A stretch of 64,000 nt of DNA from MPNP01 sp963668325 (lineage in GTDB: Bacteria > Pseudomonadota > Alphaproteobacteria > Rhodobacterales > Rhodobacteraceae), in NCBI GenBank assembly GCA_963668325.1, contig OY764222.1, positions 1,178,001-1,242,000 on the forward strand. The letters are read 5' to 3'. The position numbers were made by a program, and so were the translations under genes. Shown here piece by piece: positions 36,288 to 45,279 of the stretch; position 1 is the stretch's first letter; each line of letters opens with the position of its first letter. The notes below the pieces were generated by a model. The model worked only from the letters and a program-made list of their open reading frames with translations, had not been told where the DNA came from and did no database searches.

Positions 36288-38828
36288 ATGAACTTCGATT
36301 ATTCAAAAATTGAACCTAACTTATTAACACCAGATCCTACTGATCCGGTAGAGATTTTTAACAAATTTCCTAGAAATGAAGAGATACCTGATTCTCTTTG
36401 GATGGGTCAAGGTCAGGCACTTGAAGATTGGTATAATATTAACCAAAAAAATGATATATTAATATCAATGGATACTGGTTCAGGCAAAACTCTTGTAGGA
36501 TTATTAATTGCAACAAGTTTTGTCAATCAAAGAGTTGAAAATGTATTGTATTTATGCTCAACCATTGATCTTGTTAAACAAACTTCAAAGGAAGCTGAAA
36601 AATATTGTTTGCCTCACTCTATTAGGGTAGCCGGGGAATATAGCAATAACAAATTTAAGACAGGAATGGGATTTTGTATTACTACTTACCATGCTATTTT
36701 CAATGGGTTTAGTAGCATAGCAAGGAATAACTTTCCAGGTGCAATCATTTTTGATGATGCCCATGTAGCAGAAAATATAATTAGGGATTCCTATACTATA
36801 AGAATAAGCAGTTCAGAAAAACCTGATTTATTTAGAGATATAAGTAATTTATTCTTACCCGTCTTCAGGGACTTGGGAATAGAAGGAAAGTATAAAGATA
36901 GTATAGGGATTAGTACCGTACCAGAAACAACTTTTGTTCCACCAAGGGGAATAAAAGAGAATAAAAATCAACTATTACAAATCTTGGAAGATCATGGCCT
37001 AGACGATGATAGTAAACAACAATATCCTTTCAAGCACCTGAAGGATCATCTTGAGTCATGTGCAATTGTATTTTCTGAAGGAGAAGTTGAGTTATCTCCT
37101 CCTTTCTTGCCATCAAGATCCATAGAAGTTCTTCGAAGATCAATAAGGAGAGTTTATTTATCAGCTACTTTACAATCTAATACGGAATTCGCTAGAGCAT
37201 TTGGCAAGATACCTGATAAAACAATAACTCCACGCAATGATGCTGGAAATGGTGAAAGATTAATACAAATTGAGGAAAGGGTAGCCGAGGATTTATTTTC
37301 TAAAGATTTTGTAAAGAAACTGGCAGATTCCTATAAGATAATTATAGCTGTACCTAGTAAACACAGAGCAAAAAGTAATTGGTCAGAATTAGGAGAACCA
37401 CCTTCCAAAGATAATTTCACAGAGGAATTGGACGAATTTAGAGATTCAAATAAGGGTGTTTTTGTATTAGTATCAAGATTTGATGGTATAGACCTCGATA
37501 AGGATACTTGTCGGTTGATGATAATGGATGGATTGCCCAAAGGGAGTTCATTAATTGAAAAATACCAATGGGATATTCTTAAAATAAAGGATAATTTTAA
37601 TTCCAGAATCGCAACCAGGATTGCCCAACTATTTGGGCGAATAATTAGAGGAAGGAATGATTTTGGTGTATTCCTTATAAAAGGCCCTGAATTACATAAC
37701 TGGTTGAGTCATCCTAAAAATCTTTCATTGTTGCCTCTCTTGCTACAAGAACAAATTCAGTTAGGATATGCTGTTCAAAAGAATTTTGGGAATAATTCTG
37801 AATCGGTAAAAAAATTAATAGATGATGTTATTAGCCGGAGTGAAAGTTGGCAAAATTATTATTCCAAGAATTCGAATATAGAAAAGTTAGATTCAAGCTT
37901 AGTTGATGAAGCAATAAATGCTGAAGAAATTCTAGAAAAAAGTGCTATTCATGAAGCTAAATTCGCCTCATCAATATGGGAAAAAGATTATTCACAAGCA
38001 CGAGTGCATATTTTAAATGCTGTGGAATGCTTTGGCAATGATAGTGATCTTGCGGGATGGAGATGGGTTTGGGCTGGTGCTGCATATGATTATGAGGGGG
38101 ACATAGAAAATGCAGTTAAGGCTTATAAAAACGCTAAATCCCGACTAATGAGTGTCATCTCCTTACCAATGAAAAACAATATTATTCCATCTGGGGAAAG
38201 TAACAAAAAAAATGATTTTTATAATGTGATAAAAAATATACAGAATAACCAAAACCCACAACATTTATCTAAAATTAGCAGTAAATTAGAAGATTTTCTC
38301 AATAAATTAGGCGACCAAAATTTCAGTAGTAATAAGCACGAAGAATCGGTTGAATATTTGGGAAAAATTTTAGGTTTTGAAGCCTCAAGGCCGGATAATA
38401 CAGATGATACAGGGCCAGATGTGCTTTGGATAAATTCTCAAAACAAAGCAATTGCCTTTGAATTAAAAACACTCAAAAATAAAAACTCGGCAAAATATTC
38501 TAAAACAGAAATTAGTCAAGGGCTCAATCATATTTCTTGGGTCTCGAATAATTTTCCTGATGTAAAACTTCTAGGGATGGTCTTTGTTGCAGATACAACA
38601 AAATCTGTTGATGATAAGTCAAACGCATCAAAACAAATAATTTCAACAAAAACTGGAAATTTAGTAAAACTAGGTAAAAGATGTGTTGCAACCCTTAAGG
38701 ACTATAATTCAACACCGCCTGTAATCAAACAAAGTAAGCTGGAGTCAATAGGCGAAGATAGTCAATGGAAAATTGAATCAATTATTAAGAATGATATTTC
38801 GGACACTACCAAAGATCCAGAATTTTAA
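36288..38828 (+). CDS. SF2 helicase with C-terminal PD-(D/E)xK-like nuclease
   Basis: This 846-residue protein has Walker A MDTGSGKT (61-68), a DDAH box (156-159), YLSATLQ (motif III) and QLFGRIIRGRND (motif VI). A helical, TPR-like segment follows (around AGWRWVWAGAAYDYEGDIENA). The C-terminal GPDVLWINSQ-x-AFELKT (about 705-728) has the D...ExK spacing of PD-(D/E)xK nucleases. It resembles stand-alone antiviral helicase-nucleases. It has no partner gene in the same direction, lies among transposons and toxin-antitoxin genes, and is AT-rich. The start ATG has only a weak ribosome site. Defence role inferred. Confidence 0.78.
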   Translation: MNFDYSKIEPNLLTPDPTDPVEIFNKFPRNEEIPDSLWMGQGQALEDWYNINQKNDILISMDTGSGKTLVGLLIATSFVNQRVENVLYLCSTIDLVKQTSKEAEKYCLPHSIRVAGEYSNNKFKTGMGFCITTYHAIFNGFSSIARNNFPGAIIFDDAHVAENIIRDSYTIRISSSEKPDLFRDISNLFLPVFRDLGIEGKYKDSIGISTVPETTFVPPRGIKENKNQLLQILEDHGLDDDSKQQYPFKHLKDHLESCAIVFSEGEVELSPPFLPSRSIEVLRRSIRRVYLSATLQSNTEFARAFGKIPDKTITPRNDAGNGERLIQIEERVAEDLFSKDFVKKLADSYKIIIAVPSKHRAKSNWSELGEPPSKDNFTEELDEFRDSNKGVFVLVSRFDGIDLDKDTCRLMIMDGLPKGSSLIEKYQWDILKIKDNFNSRIATRIAQLFGRIIRGRNDFGVFLIKGPELHNWLSHPKNLSLLPLLLQEQIQLGYAVQKNFGNNSESVKKLIDDVISRSESWQNYYSKNSNIEKLDSSLVDEAINAEEILEKSAIHEAKFASSIWEKDYSQARVHILNAVECFGNDSDLAGWRWVWAGAAYDYEGDIENAVKAYKNAKSRLMSVISLPMKNNIIPSGESNKKNDFYNVIKNIQNNQNPQHLSKISSKLEDFLNKLGDQNFSSNKHEESVEYLGKILGFEASRPDNTDDTGPDVLWINSQNKAIAFELKTLKNKNSAKYSKTEISQGLNHISWVSNNFPDVKLLGMVFVADTTKSVDDKSNASKQIISTKTGNLVKLGKRCVATLKDYNSTPPVIKQSKLESIGEDSQWKIESIIKNDISDTTKDPEF

Positions 38829-39028
38829 TGGAGATAATTTACTTGTTTACCCACAATTCTTGGAATCTATTTATAACGCTCCTAGTAATGTCTCCACGAT
38901 TATATGTAAGCATTCTTACAAGAAGAATTTGTATTCTATCAAAAAAATCTGACTAAAATGAGTAAAATTATACTTGTGGGTAAACAAGTATATGATTCCC
39001 ATTTTAATTGATAATTCGCAATCTTTAA
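38829..39028. other. Gene-free spacer containing a MITE-like element
   Basis: No coding frame is supported. The content is described under the inverted repeat at 38840-38990. Confidence 0.6.
38840..38990. repeat. MITE-like element with 15-17 bp terminal inverted repeats flanked by TA
   Basis: TACTTGTTTACCCACAA (38840-38856) is repeated inverted and without mismatch at 38974-38990. If TA is the duplicated target, the element proper is 38842-38988 with 15-bp ends, as in IS630/Tc1-type MITEs. The inside is AT-rich with no gene. Confidence 0.6.
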
Positions 39029-39154
39029 TATGGGAATTGGGATAAAGTACCTTCAATATCAATATTCTTACCAGAATACAGGACAGAAATAAAAAATATC
39101 ACCAAAACCGTTAGGTATAAACTAGGTGAAATCCCCAAGATCACTCTGGAACAA

Positions 39155-39451
39155 TTGGAAAGACTAAAGAAGCTAGATGATCTACCAGATGAAGAAATTG
39201 ACACAAGTGATATTCCATTATTAACTGATGCTCAACTTGCTGAAATGAAAAGAGACGTTCTATTTAGGCCAGTCAAAAAACGAATTACGGCCCGGTTGGA
39301 CGCTGACGTTCTGGAATGGCTTAAAGCTAGTCGCAAAGGGTACCAAACCCGAATGAATACCATCCTCCGGCATGCAATGAATACCTATACTTGGGAACAA
39401 ATCAAGGAACTTCATGGGATTGAAAAAGAACCTCAAGACTGGGATGGCTAA
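39155..39451 (+). CDS. brnA: BrnA-family antitoxin, without its BrnT toxin
   Basis: The 98 residues from TTG include EIDTSDIPLLTDAQL, FRPVKKRITARLDADVLEWLK and GYQTRMNTILRHAM, the ribbon-helix-helix region of BrnA. The frame is open upstream to 39029 and contains KTVRYKLGEIPKITLEQL, which looks like the true BrnA N-terminus. That part has no ATG, GTG or TTG in frame, so the 5' end may have been altered, perhaps with loss of brnT. BrnA normally neutralises the RNase BrnT and represses the operon. No BrnT was found on either strand nearby. Confidence 0.75.
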   Translation: MERLKKLDDLPDEEIDTSDIPLLTDAQLAEMKRDVLFRPVKKRITARLDADVLEWLKASRKGYQTRMNTILRHAMNTYTWEQIKELHGIEKEPQDWDG

Positions 39452-39556
39452 TTTTCGTATTACATAGAAAATCGCAACTGAGCCTGAGATAAACCTCAAA
39501 ACTTACATCCGCTGAAAGGTTATTGATAAGCACTCAGGTATAGACAACAATTCCCT

Positions 39557-40546
39557 TCAAAGAAATTTCTCACCGGCATGATCCCGAAATGTATCAGCGT
39601 CACGTATATATTTTATCACCGTAGAAGGATTGGTATGTCTGGTTATCTCCATGATTTTATCCAAACGTGCGTTGTGTACAGCGGCACTGGTTACAAACCC
39701 TGCTCTGAGCGAATGGCCTGATACCTCTTCAGGATCTATACCTACATATCCCGCATATTTTTTTACAAGTCGTGGGATATCTGAATGATGTAAGGGATTA
39801 CCTCTTAATTCTCCGCCACGTCGCATAGTTTGAAACAGATAACCATGGGTCAGGCCAGAAGCAGATATCCAGGCTTGTATCTTGTCTATGGGTTTTATCC
39901 ATTTTCCTTCTGGAACAGCGATTCGGTGACTTTTCCCAAATTGGTCAGTTTTAGATTTGCGAATCGTTATGAACATTTTTTTTGTGTCCGAACAATTAAT
40001 TGGTGGGATAATTTCAATATCCTTTACCATTAAACCACACAGCTCTGACCTACGAAGTGCTGCGGCAAAACCCAACGCCAAAATTGCTGCATCTCTAACC
40101 CCAATCAAAGATTCCCCACAATGTTCAAGCATTACTAATATTTGATGATCTCTAAGTGCTTTCACACGTCGAGGCGGTTCACCTTGATACCGAGCCAATC
40201 CTTTCAATACGGAATTGACTTTTGGAGATAGTGAAGGGGATGCTATACCAGCTTCGTTGTATTTGTTGGCAATAGCACTTTTGTACAATGTTAAGGTGTT
40301 TAAAGATAGTGGCTTTCCTTGTTTGAAGGTTGCATCTGTTGAACGGGGTTCAGAAGCCAGGTAAATAAAGAAGTCAGCTACATCATCCTGTGTTGCACTT
40401 AGGGGATCTATTTTCCTGGTATTACAATAATCACTAAAAACCCGCCAACCCTTGTCATAAGCTATACGGGTATTTTTCGCCAAGGAAAGGGAAAGGATGT
40501 CCCCATAAAATTTCTTATCGTTCTTGTTTTTATTTGGCATAAGCAC
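39557..40546 (-). CDS. Tyrosine recombinase/integrase
   Basis: This complete 329-residue enzyme has a SAM-like core-binding N-terminus (about 15-115). The catalytic set is R165 (AALRRSEL), H278 and R281 (GHSLRAG), H304 (TRHTN) and nucleophile Y313 (VIKYIRD). It closely resembles phage- and plasmid-type integrases that also contain ALRRSELCGL. There is no excisionase gene or tRNA att site next to it. It may have brought in the AbiE or helicase genes. Confidence 0.9.
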   Translation of the reverse strand: MLMPNKNKNDKKFYGDILSLSLAKNTRIAYDKGWRVFSDYCNTRKIDPLSATQDDVADFFIYLASEPRSTDATFKQGKPLSLNTLTLYKSAIANKYNEAGIASPSLSPKVNSVLKGLARYQGEPPRRVKALRDHQILVMLEHCGESLIGVRDAAILALGFAAALRRSELCGLMVKDIEIIPPINCSDTKKMFITIRKSKTDQFGKSHRIAVPEGKWIKPIDKIQAWISASGLTHGYLFQTMRRGGELRGNPLHHSDIPRLVKKYAGYVGIDPEEVSGHSLRAGFVTSAAVHNARLDKIMEITRHTNPSTVIKYIRDADTFRDHAGEKFL

Positions 40547-40843
40547 ACTCCTACATCTTGATTTAAACGAGGTAGATGAACTTACATGGTTAAACTGTTT
40601 CTTGTGAGAATTTGGATGGTTGAAACAAAGCGGTCATCATTGAAAACTAGATTAAAAGTTCAGTATTTAGGAAGATTTAAGATGGCTTGTATTCACTAAA
40701 CCAAGTTAGTCTGGATAAATTCAAGCGCTATCAAGCACTGCGTGAAATATTATATTATGTCAAGGAATTTCTGCAAAGTGTTCAGATTTTGTCACTATGA
40801 GTGAACCGGCTCCATAGCCGTAAGCATCTACCTTGAACTACTA
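40547..40843. other. Spacer between AbiEii and the integrase
   Basis: AT-rich, no gene, no clear repeats. It must contain the integrase promoter. Confidence 0.5.
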
Positions 40844-41701
40844 CTACCCTATCTGGGAACTTTCAGATTGCCAAGGTAATCCTTCATAAAAGTTTATCAC
40901 TGTCTCAAAGCAGGTTTCAAATTCAGGTACAAAACCAGCAGTCAAGGTGATTTGGTTCCAATTAGCTTTGGCCCGTTTCTTGATGTCGGGATTGGAAAGG
41001 AATTTCGAGTGAAGATTGTCAAGTTTTCCGGTTGCCTTAGCCTTTTCCATTAGGGCAGTCAGGATAGCTTCTTTTCTTTTGTCATCAAATTCCATTCTTT
41101 CCTGTAAGAAATACAAATCGAACACGTCTTGAGATCGTTCCCTTTTGCGGTAGGATAGTTGAAGAAGGGCGCGAAACTTTTCAGCAATAATGTCGATTAA
41201 GCTATACCCGAGAATCTAGCCACCCTCGGAGAAAATCAATTTAGCTTCAGAGTAGAGGGTTGGTTCGTTGAATGAGACATCAATACTGTAATAATTGGTG
41301 CTTGGTTTTGACCGATAGGGGTTTTGGACAGAATAGGCAATTTTGATTTGCCAACCTGGGAAAATAGGATGATTGTGTTGAATGATGTTATGAACACATG
41401 CATCAATCCCGGGGTTACCAAACTGTTCACAACTCAATTTGAGTGCATTGTCAATGTCTTGACGAATTTGATTCTTTAGCTCGGGATTAAAATAGGCCGT
41501 GAAATCTATATCTGTCGACATTCTGGGACTTTTACAAACCAGGTTTAACCAGATACCTCCTTTGAGCGCTAGCTGGTATGAATCCAAACATGCAAATGAT
41601 ACTAGGATTAGAGCAATTGCTCTTCGGTGTTTTTGGTTATTTTCGTCTGCACTGCTAATCCACTCAAATAAATCAATTTTGTATTTTTGGGTGTCAGACA
41701 T
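40844..41701 (-). pseudogene. AbiEii-type nucleotidyltransferase toxin interrupted by one TAG
   Basis: The first 161 residues have the nucleotidyltransferase signature LKGGIWLNL (47-55) and MSTDIDF (61-67, catalytic D64 and D66). TAG (41218-41216) follows SEGG. The frame goes on without a shift: ILGYSLIDIIAEKFRALLQL, then SQDVFDLYFLQERMEF to TAG at 40844. IIAEKFRALLQ...R...DVFDLY is the conserved second half of AbiEii, so a full 285-codon toxin is present apart from the one codon. It overlaps abiEi by eight bases. Either the toxin is dead or TAG is sometimes read through. Confidence 0.8.
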
Positions 41702-42560
41702 TGATTGAAATCATCCATGTTGTAGATACATTCCGCTGGAACGGAGAATAGGGATCAAGTTTACGACTTCCTCCAGGCTGGGCCCAACGTTTCCATTTCT
41801 CAATATCCGGATTTGTGATATTCAAGCGTTCTTCCAGTATATAACCAGCACGGCATTTCACGATAGAGTTTGAGCATTGATCAACTGCTTCGATTATTGG
41901 TTCGAGCCGTGTGGGGGCATGTTCTTCCCATACGTCCAATATATGTTGTATTCCTCCGCAAAGTTCCGGTCTTATAAGCATATCAACAAAAGTCTGACCC
42001 AAGGTTGAAACACGAGTTGAGCTAAATTGTACTCGAATAGATTTACCTGGATAGTTTGTTACAGTAGGTTTTTTTATTGGTAAGCGACGGACTAGTTTTG
42101 GGTGTGTAACATTACGAATACGGAAATCGCTAGGTGGATTAATAGACTTTTGTACTTCCGGAATATAGACCTTCTCAACTAATTGACTTGATGGACGGGT
42201 TAGCATCAACCAATGGGGTATTAAATTGGTCAAGTTCCAATGCTGCATGGCAGACAGATGGGAGATATAGCAGAAACGGTCTACAGTACAGACAATCTCA
42301 CTGGAGGAGAGGTCTGGAACTGATAAAACGCGGAGATGGTTGCGATAATCCTGGTCCCAGGTTATCGTTGTCTTCCTCCTATACTTCTGCTTAAGCAACA
42401 CGTTGAATAATTGCCAGGCATAGTTCCGTGTTGTCTTTGTCCCATTTTTTCTTTGACTAATATGGGATACTCCAGTGAAAAAATCATAAAGTGAAATTAC
42501 AGGCTTATTTTGCTCATCCAGCCAATTATTAAGATGAGAAGTTGCTTCCTGTAAGGACAT
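41694..42560 (-). CDS. AbiEi-type antitoxin/transcriptional regulator
   Basis: This 288-residue protein starts with a winged-helix-like region (LYDFFTGVSHISQRKNGTKT). It then has RFCYISHLSAMQHWNL and, at the C-terminus, STRVSTLGQTFVDMLIRPELCGG, both familiar from AbiEi proteins that neutralise AbiEii and repress their own operon. It overlaps the toxin gene by eight bases. A large perfect palindrome lies 31 bp upstream. It appears intact. Confidence 0.83.
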   Translation of the reverse strand: MSLQEATSHLNNWLDEQNKPVISLYDFFTGVSHISQRKNGTKTTRNYAWQLFNVLLKQKYRRKTTITWDQDYRNHLRVLSVPDLSSSEIVCTVDRFCYISHLSAMQHWNLTNLIPHWLMLTRPSSQLVEKVYIPEVQKSINPPSDFRIRNVTHPKLVRRLPIKKPTVTNYPGKSIRVQFSSTRVSTLGQTFVDMLIRPELCGGIQHILDVWEEHAPTRLEPIIEAVDQCSNSIVKCRAGYILEERLNITNPDIEKWKRWAQPGGSRKLDPYSPFQRNVSTTWMISINV

Positions 42561-42591
42561 AATTTTTGATTCACTCAGAGAGATATTTGTA

Positions 42592-42628
42592 AGATACTAT
42601 ATATGTCCATAGGACATATATAGTATCT
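42592..42628. promoter_or_regulatory. Perfect 17-bp-arm palindrome, probable AbiEi operator
   Basis: AGATACTATATATGTCC (42592-42608), a three-base spacer, and the exact reverse complement (42612-42628). It starts 31 bp upstream of the abiEi ATG. AbiEi proteins are known to bind inverted repeats in their own promoter, so this is the likely autoregulatory site. Confidence 0.7.
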
Positions 42629-42862
42629 ATACTAATTTCAAGCCCCGCCAAGAAATTATTAAGCCAGCCCATTTGGTCAGTAAAGCAAAGTATAAAAGGT
42701 TAATCTATTGAGATATCCTAATCCATACTAATCTTTTGCATAATTATTTATGTATTTTATTACCTCACTTCCCTGATAAAGGGGTATCGGTCCCCTTAAA
42801 ACCATCGGATGTGATTTTCTTTTTAGCCTCAGTTAATGCATGGTTGGAAACCACCGCTTGGA

Positions 42863-43000
42863 CTACCAGGGTACTCGCTTGGCTCGTGATTCTTCGAGAT
42901 TATCATCCTTGTATAGCAGCGGCGCCACCGAACGACGCTTATGCCACTCGATATTCCAGGCCGGCATACCCAGGAATGCATGAACATCACGGTGGTATAA
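42863..43000 (-). pseudogene. Fragment of an IS1634-like transposase C-terminus
   Basis: The minus frame reads DVHAFLGMPAWNIEWHKRRS followed by VAPLLYKDDNLEESRAKRVP and stops. It resembles the late region of IS1634-type transposases (AHVFLxMLAYxVEWHxRRALAPLLF). Only about 45 codons remain, with degraded sequence on both sides. A 117-codon frame on the plus strand across here is not a gene. Confidence 0.55.
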
Positions 43001-43068
43001 ACAAATATGAGGCATCCTTGAAGATGTGTTGCCTGCAGGAACTAAAAACCTGTTCGGTCATTTGTCGA

Positions 43069-45279
43069 TTATTCAGGCCCTTTGATTAATTCTGAAAGTT
43101 TGGCTTCACCACGAGAAGTTAGTTTTTGGTAGGCTTTCGAAATAAAATCATCCTTTGAATCATGATCAATGCCAAGCGATTTGCTGATTGAAACAATTGC
43201 TTTTTCCACATTATCACAATGAATATTACCAAGGAGTCGCGCTAGTTTAACCAAGCTTGAATCTACAGAATTCAATTCTTCTTGCCTCAACAATGAAAAG
43301 TAAAGCTTTCGGTCTTCTCCCTTAAGAAACAAATAATCACCTAACTTGGCATCAAAATATTCCAATACCTTTCTCAAGGAACTTATACTAGCTCCAGTTG
43401 GAGAGTGTAAGGGCCAATTAAGTGTAATTTCATCCAATTCAGTTGGAAATAAAATTTTCTTTCCAATGTTACAACCAAGGTAGTCAGCAAATGCATTGGG
43501 TATACTAAGACTATTTCCAATTAAGGCTTGGTTTTGAACCTTAAATCGCCAACACCATTCGCCATTATCAAGTAAATAACATCCAGCTGTTTTATGGATG
43601 TTTGTTTTTATCTCAATTATTTCCTCACCATCTTTTCTAACACGCGTAATTCCATTTTTATCTGTAATGAATTTTGGGGTATTCAAATAACCGACAACGG
43701 ATAACTTTTTCACACCAAACGTTCGGGAAATTTTATTAACCAAATCCTTTTTTCGTGCCTGCCCACCCTGTAATTTAAGTTCATTGAGAAGTGCACCATA
43801 AATTCCCGTGAATTGCTTATATCCCTCAGTTCCAGCAAGCACGAATTCATTTTGGTGATTTACCTTCCAAAATCTGGGATCATTTAAAAGGTTGCTAGTG
43901 AACCCTCTTGTATTTAAGCTTCCAATATAGCTCAACATTTCCTCAGCAGACATTGGTCTATTGAAGAATTGTAAAAGGGCGTACCCTTTATCAGGTGCAC
44001 TCCCTTCGAAATGAATAAAACCGCCTTCAACAGGTAAAAACTTATCCAGAAATGTTATCCATTCGAAATGAAATTTTTGCCGTATTCCAAACTTATTCAA
44101 CGTGATTTGAACATATTTTTGATCAATAAATCCCCAAAAATCTTTACCCCCAAACAGAGCTTTAATTGTTTGATTAGAAAGGTCTTCATCCCTCAATAAC
44201 CATTTCTTTTTTACATGGTAAGGACCAGCAAGCCATAATAGCAAGGATTTGACCACACCTTTATCAGTATGTTCCTCTTTAAAATCCTTTACAGCCCAAT
44301 CTAATGAATTTGAAATTTCAGGGTGATTTTTTGGTATTGCACTACCCAATTGCTCACTAAGTTCTGTTACCCTCCTGGATACGGGCAAAAAACCATCGGA
44401 TTTGAAATCTTTTAATTCGGAGCAAACCTTTTCTTCAAGCTGCCTTGCTCTTTCCCCAGAAATATAAAATTTACTTGCCAGTTCACGTAATGTTTTGGGT
44501 TTCTCAATAACCAGGACACGCTCTTGGGCAATGGTCAATAATCTTTCATCTATGGCTTCTAATCTATTTGTTATCAAATCTGGTACTGAATAATCCCGAT
44601 AAAGCCCTCTTGCCAATTTATTTGTTTTAAAGGTACCCAACTCCAACCAATTAGATTTGATTTCTGGTGGCCATTCACGCCGTGGTTCGGGGAGTGCACT
44701 GGATAAGGATCCAAACCCCCGTTCGCCAAAACCCCAAGCAGAGGTTAAACGGAAAAATGATAATATCTTGGAAAGTTCAACTGAATCATCTTCCTCAATT
44801 TGATTCAGTTTCGAAGGAGTTTGCGTTAAACCTTCTAATTGGCCGGCAATAAATTCAACCAAACAAGCAAACTGAATAGCAGACTTAGTTCCACAGTTTT
44901 GGAGTTTTAGTATATCTATGATCTTAAGTTTTGGGTTTTGGAACAATTCAAAGTTTCCACTAATTGCTTTATTGAGCCTTGTGGAAAAATGAATTGTTTC
45001 AATAGGTATGTCTAGAAGCTTTTCATTTGGGTATATTTGGCATTCTAAAATACGGATCTGTATTTTATTTATGACATTAATGATTTCTCCTAGAGTTTTA
45101 TTGTCCACTTCGTCTACGTAATCCCAAACAGACACATTGAACTCTGAAAGGGTTAATCCTTCCCCCAAAACTCTTGTTATTGATTTCGGTGCTTCCAGGT
45201 GACCGATTTCCGCAAGTATTAATTTCGGAAGAAGAGGTGTAGGTGAATGTCCCCAAGGTTGAACCTCAAACGGTAGCAT
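43069..45279 (-). CDS. Multi-HTH protein, paralogue of the 748-aa defence protein
   Basis: This 736-residue protein is homologous along its length to the product of 7994-10240: QPWGHSPTPLLPK at the start, SSALPEPRREWP, DERLLTIAQERVLV, SLLLWLAGPYHVKKKWLLRD, VEGGFIHFEGSAPDKGYALL and GDYLFLKGEDRKLYFSLL. The sigma-70 region 4-like HTH is TLRELASKFYISGERARQLEEKV (about 260-283). It has no helicase or SMC partner on either side. It may work with the remote operon, act alone, or be a relic. The start ATG at 45279 matches the N-terminus of the paralogue. Confidence 0.72.
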   Translation of the reverse strand: MLPFEVQPWGHSPTPLLPKLILAEIGHLEAPKSITRVLGEGLTLSEFNVSVWDYVDEVDNKTLGEIINVINKIQIRILECQIYPNEKLLDIPIETIHFSTRLNKAISGNFELFQNPKLKIIDILKLQNCGTKSAIQFACLVEFIAGQLEGLTQTPSKLNQIEEDDSVELSKILSFFRLTSAWGFGERGFGSLSSALPEPRREWPPEIKSNWLELGTFKTNKLARGLYRDYSVPDLITNRLEAIDERLLTIAQERVLVIEKPKTLRELASKFYISGERARQLEEKVCSELKDFKSDGFLPVSRRVTELSEQLGSAIPKNHPEISNSLDWAVKDFKEEHTDKGVVKSLLLWLAGPYHVKKKWLLRDEDLSNQTIKALFGGKDFWGFIDQKYVQITLNKFGIRQKFHFEWITFLDKFLPVEGGFIHFEGSAPDKGYALLQFFNRPMSAEEMLSYIGSLNTRGFTSNLLNDPRFWKVNHQNEFVLAGTEGYKQFTGIYGALLNELKLQGGQARKKDLVNKISRTFGVKKLSVVGYLNTPKFITDKNGITRVRKDGEEIIEIKTNIHKTAGCYLLDNGEWCWRFKVQNQALIGNSLSIPNAFADYLGCNIGKKILFPTELDEITLNWPLHSPTGASISSLRKVLEYFDAKLGDYLFLKGEDRKLYFSLLRQEELNSVDSSLVKLARLLGNIHCDNVEKAIVSISKSLGIDHDSKDDFISKAYQKLTSRGEAKLSELIKGPE

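Noticed and set aside
42736..43089. 117-codon plus-strand frame
   Set aside because: No protein-like pattern; the minus strand here carries a transposase fragment.
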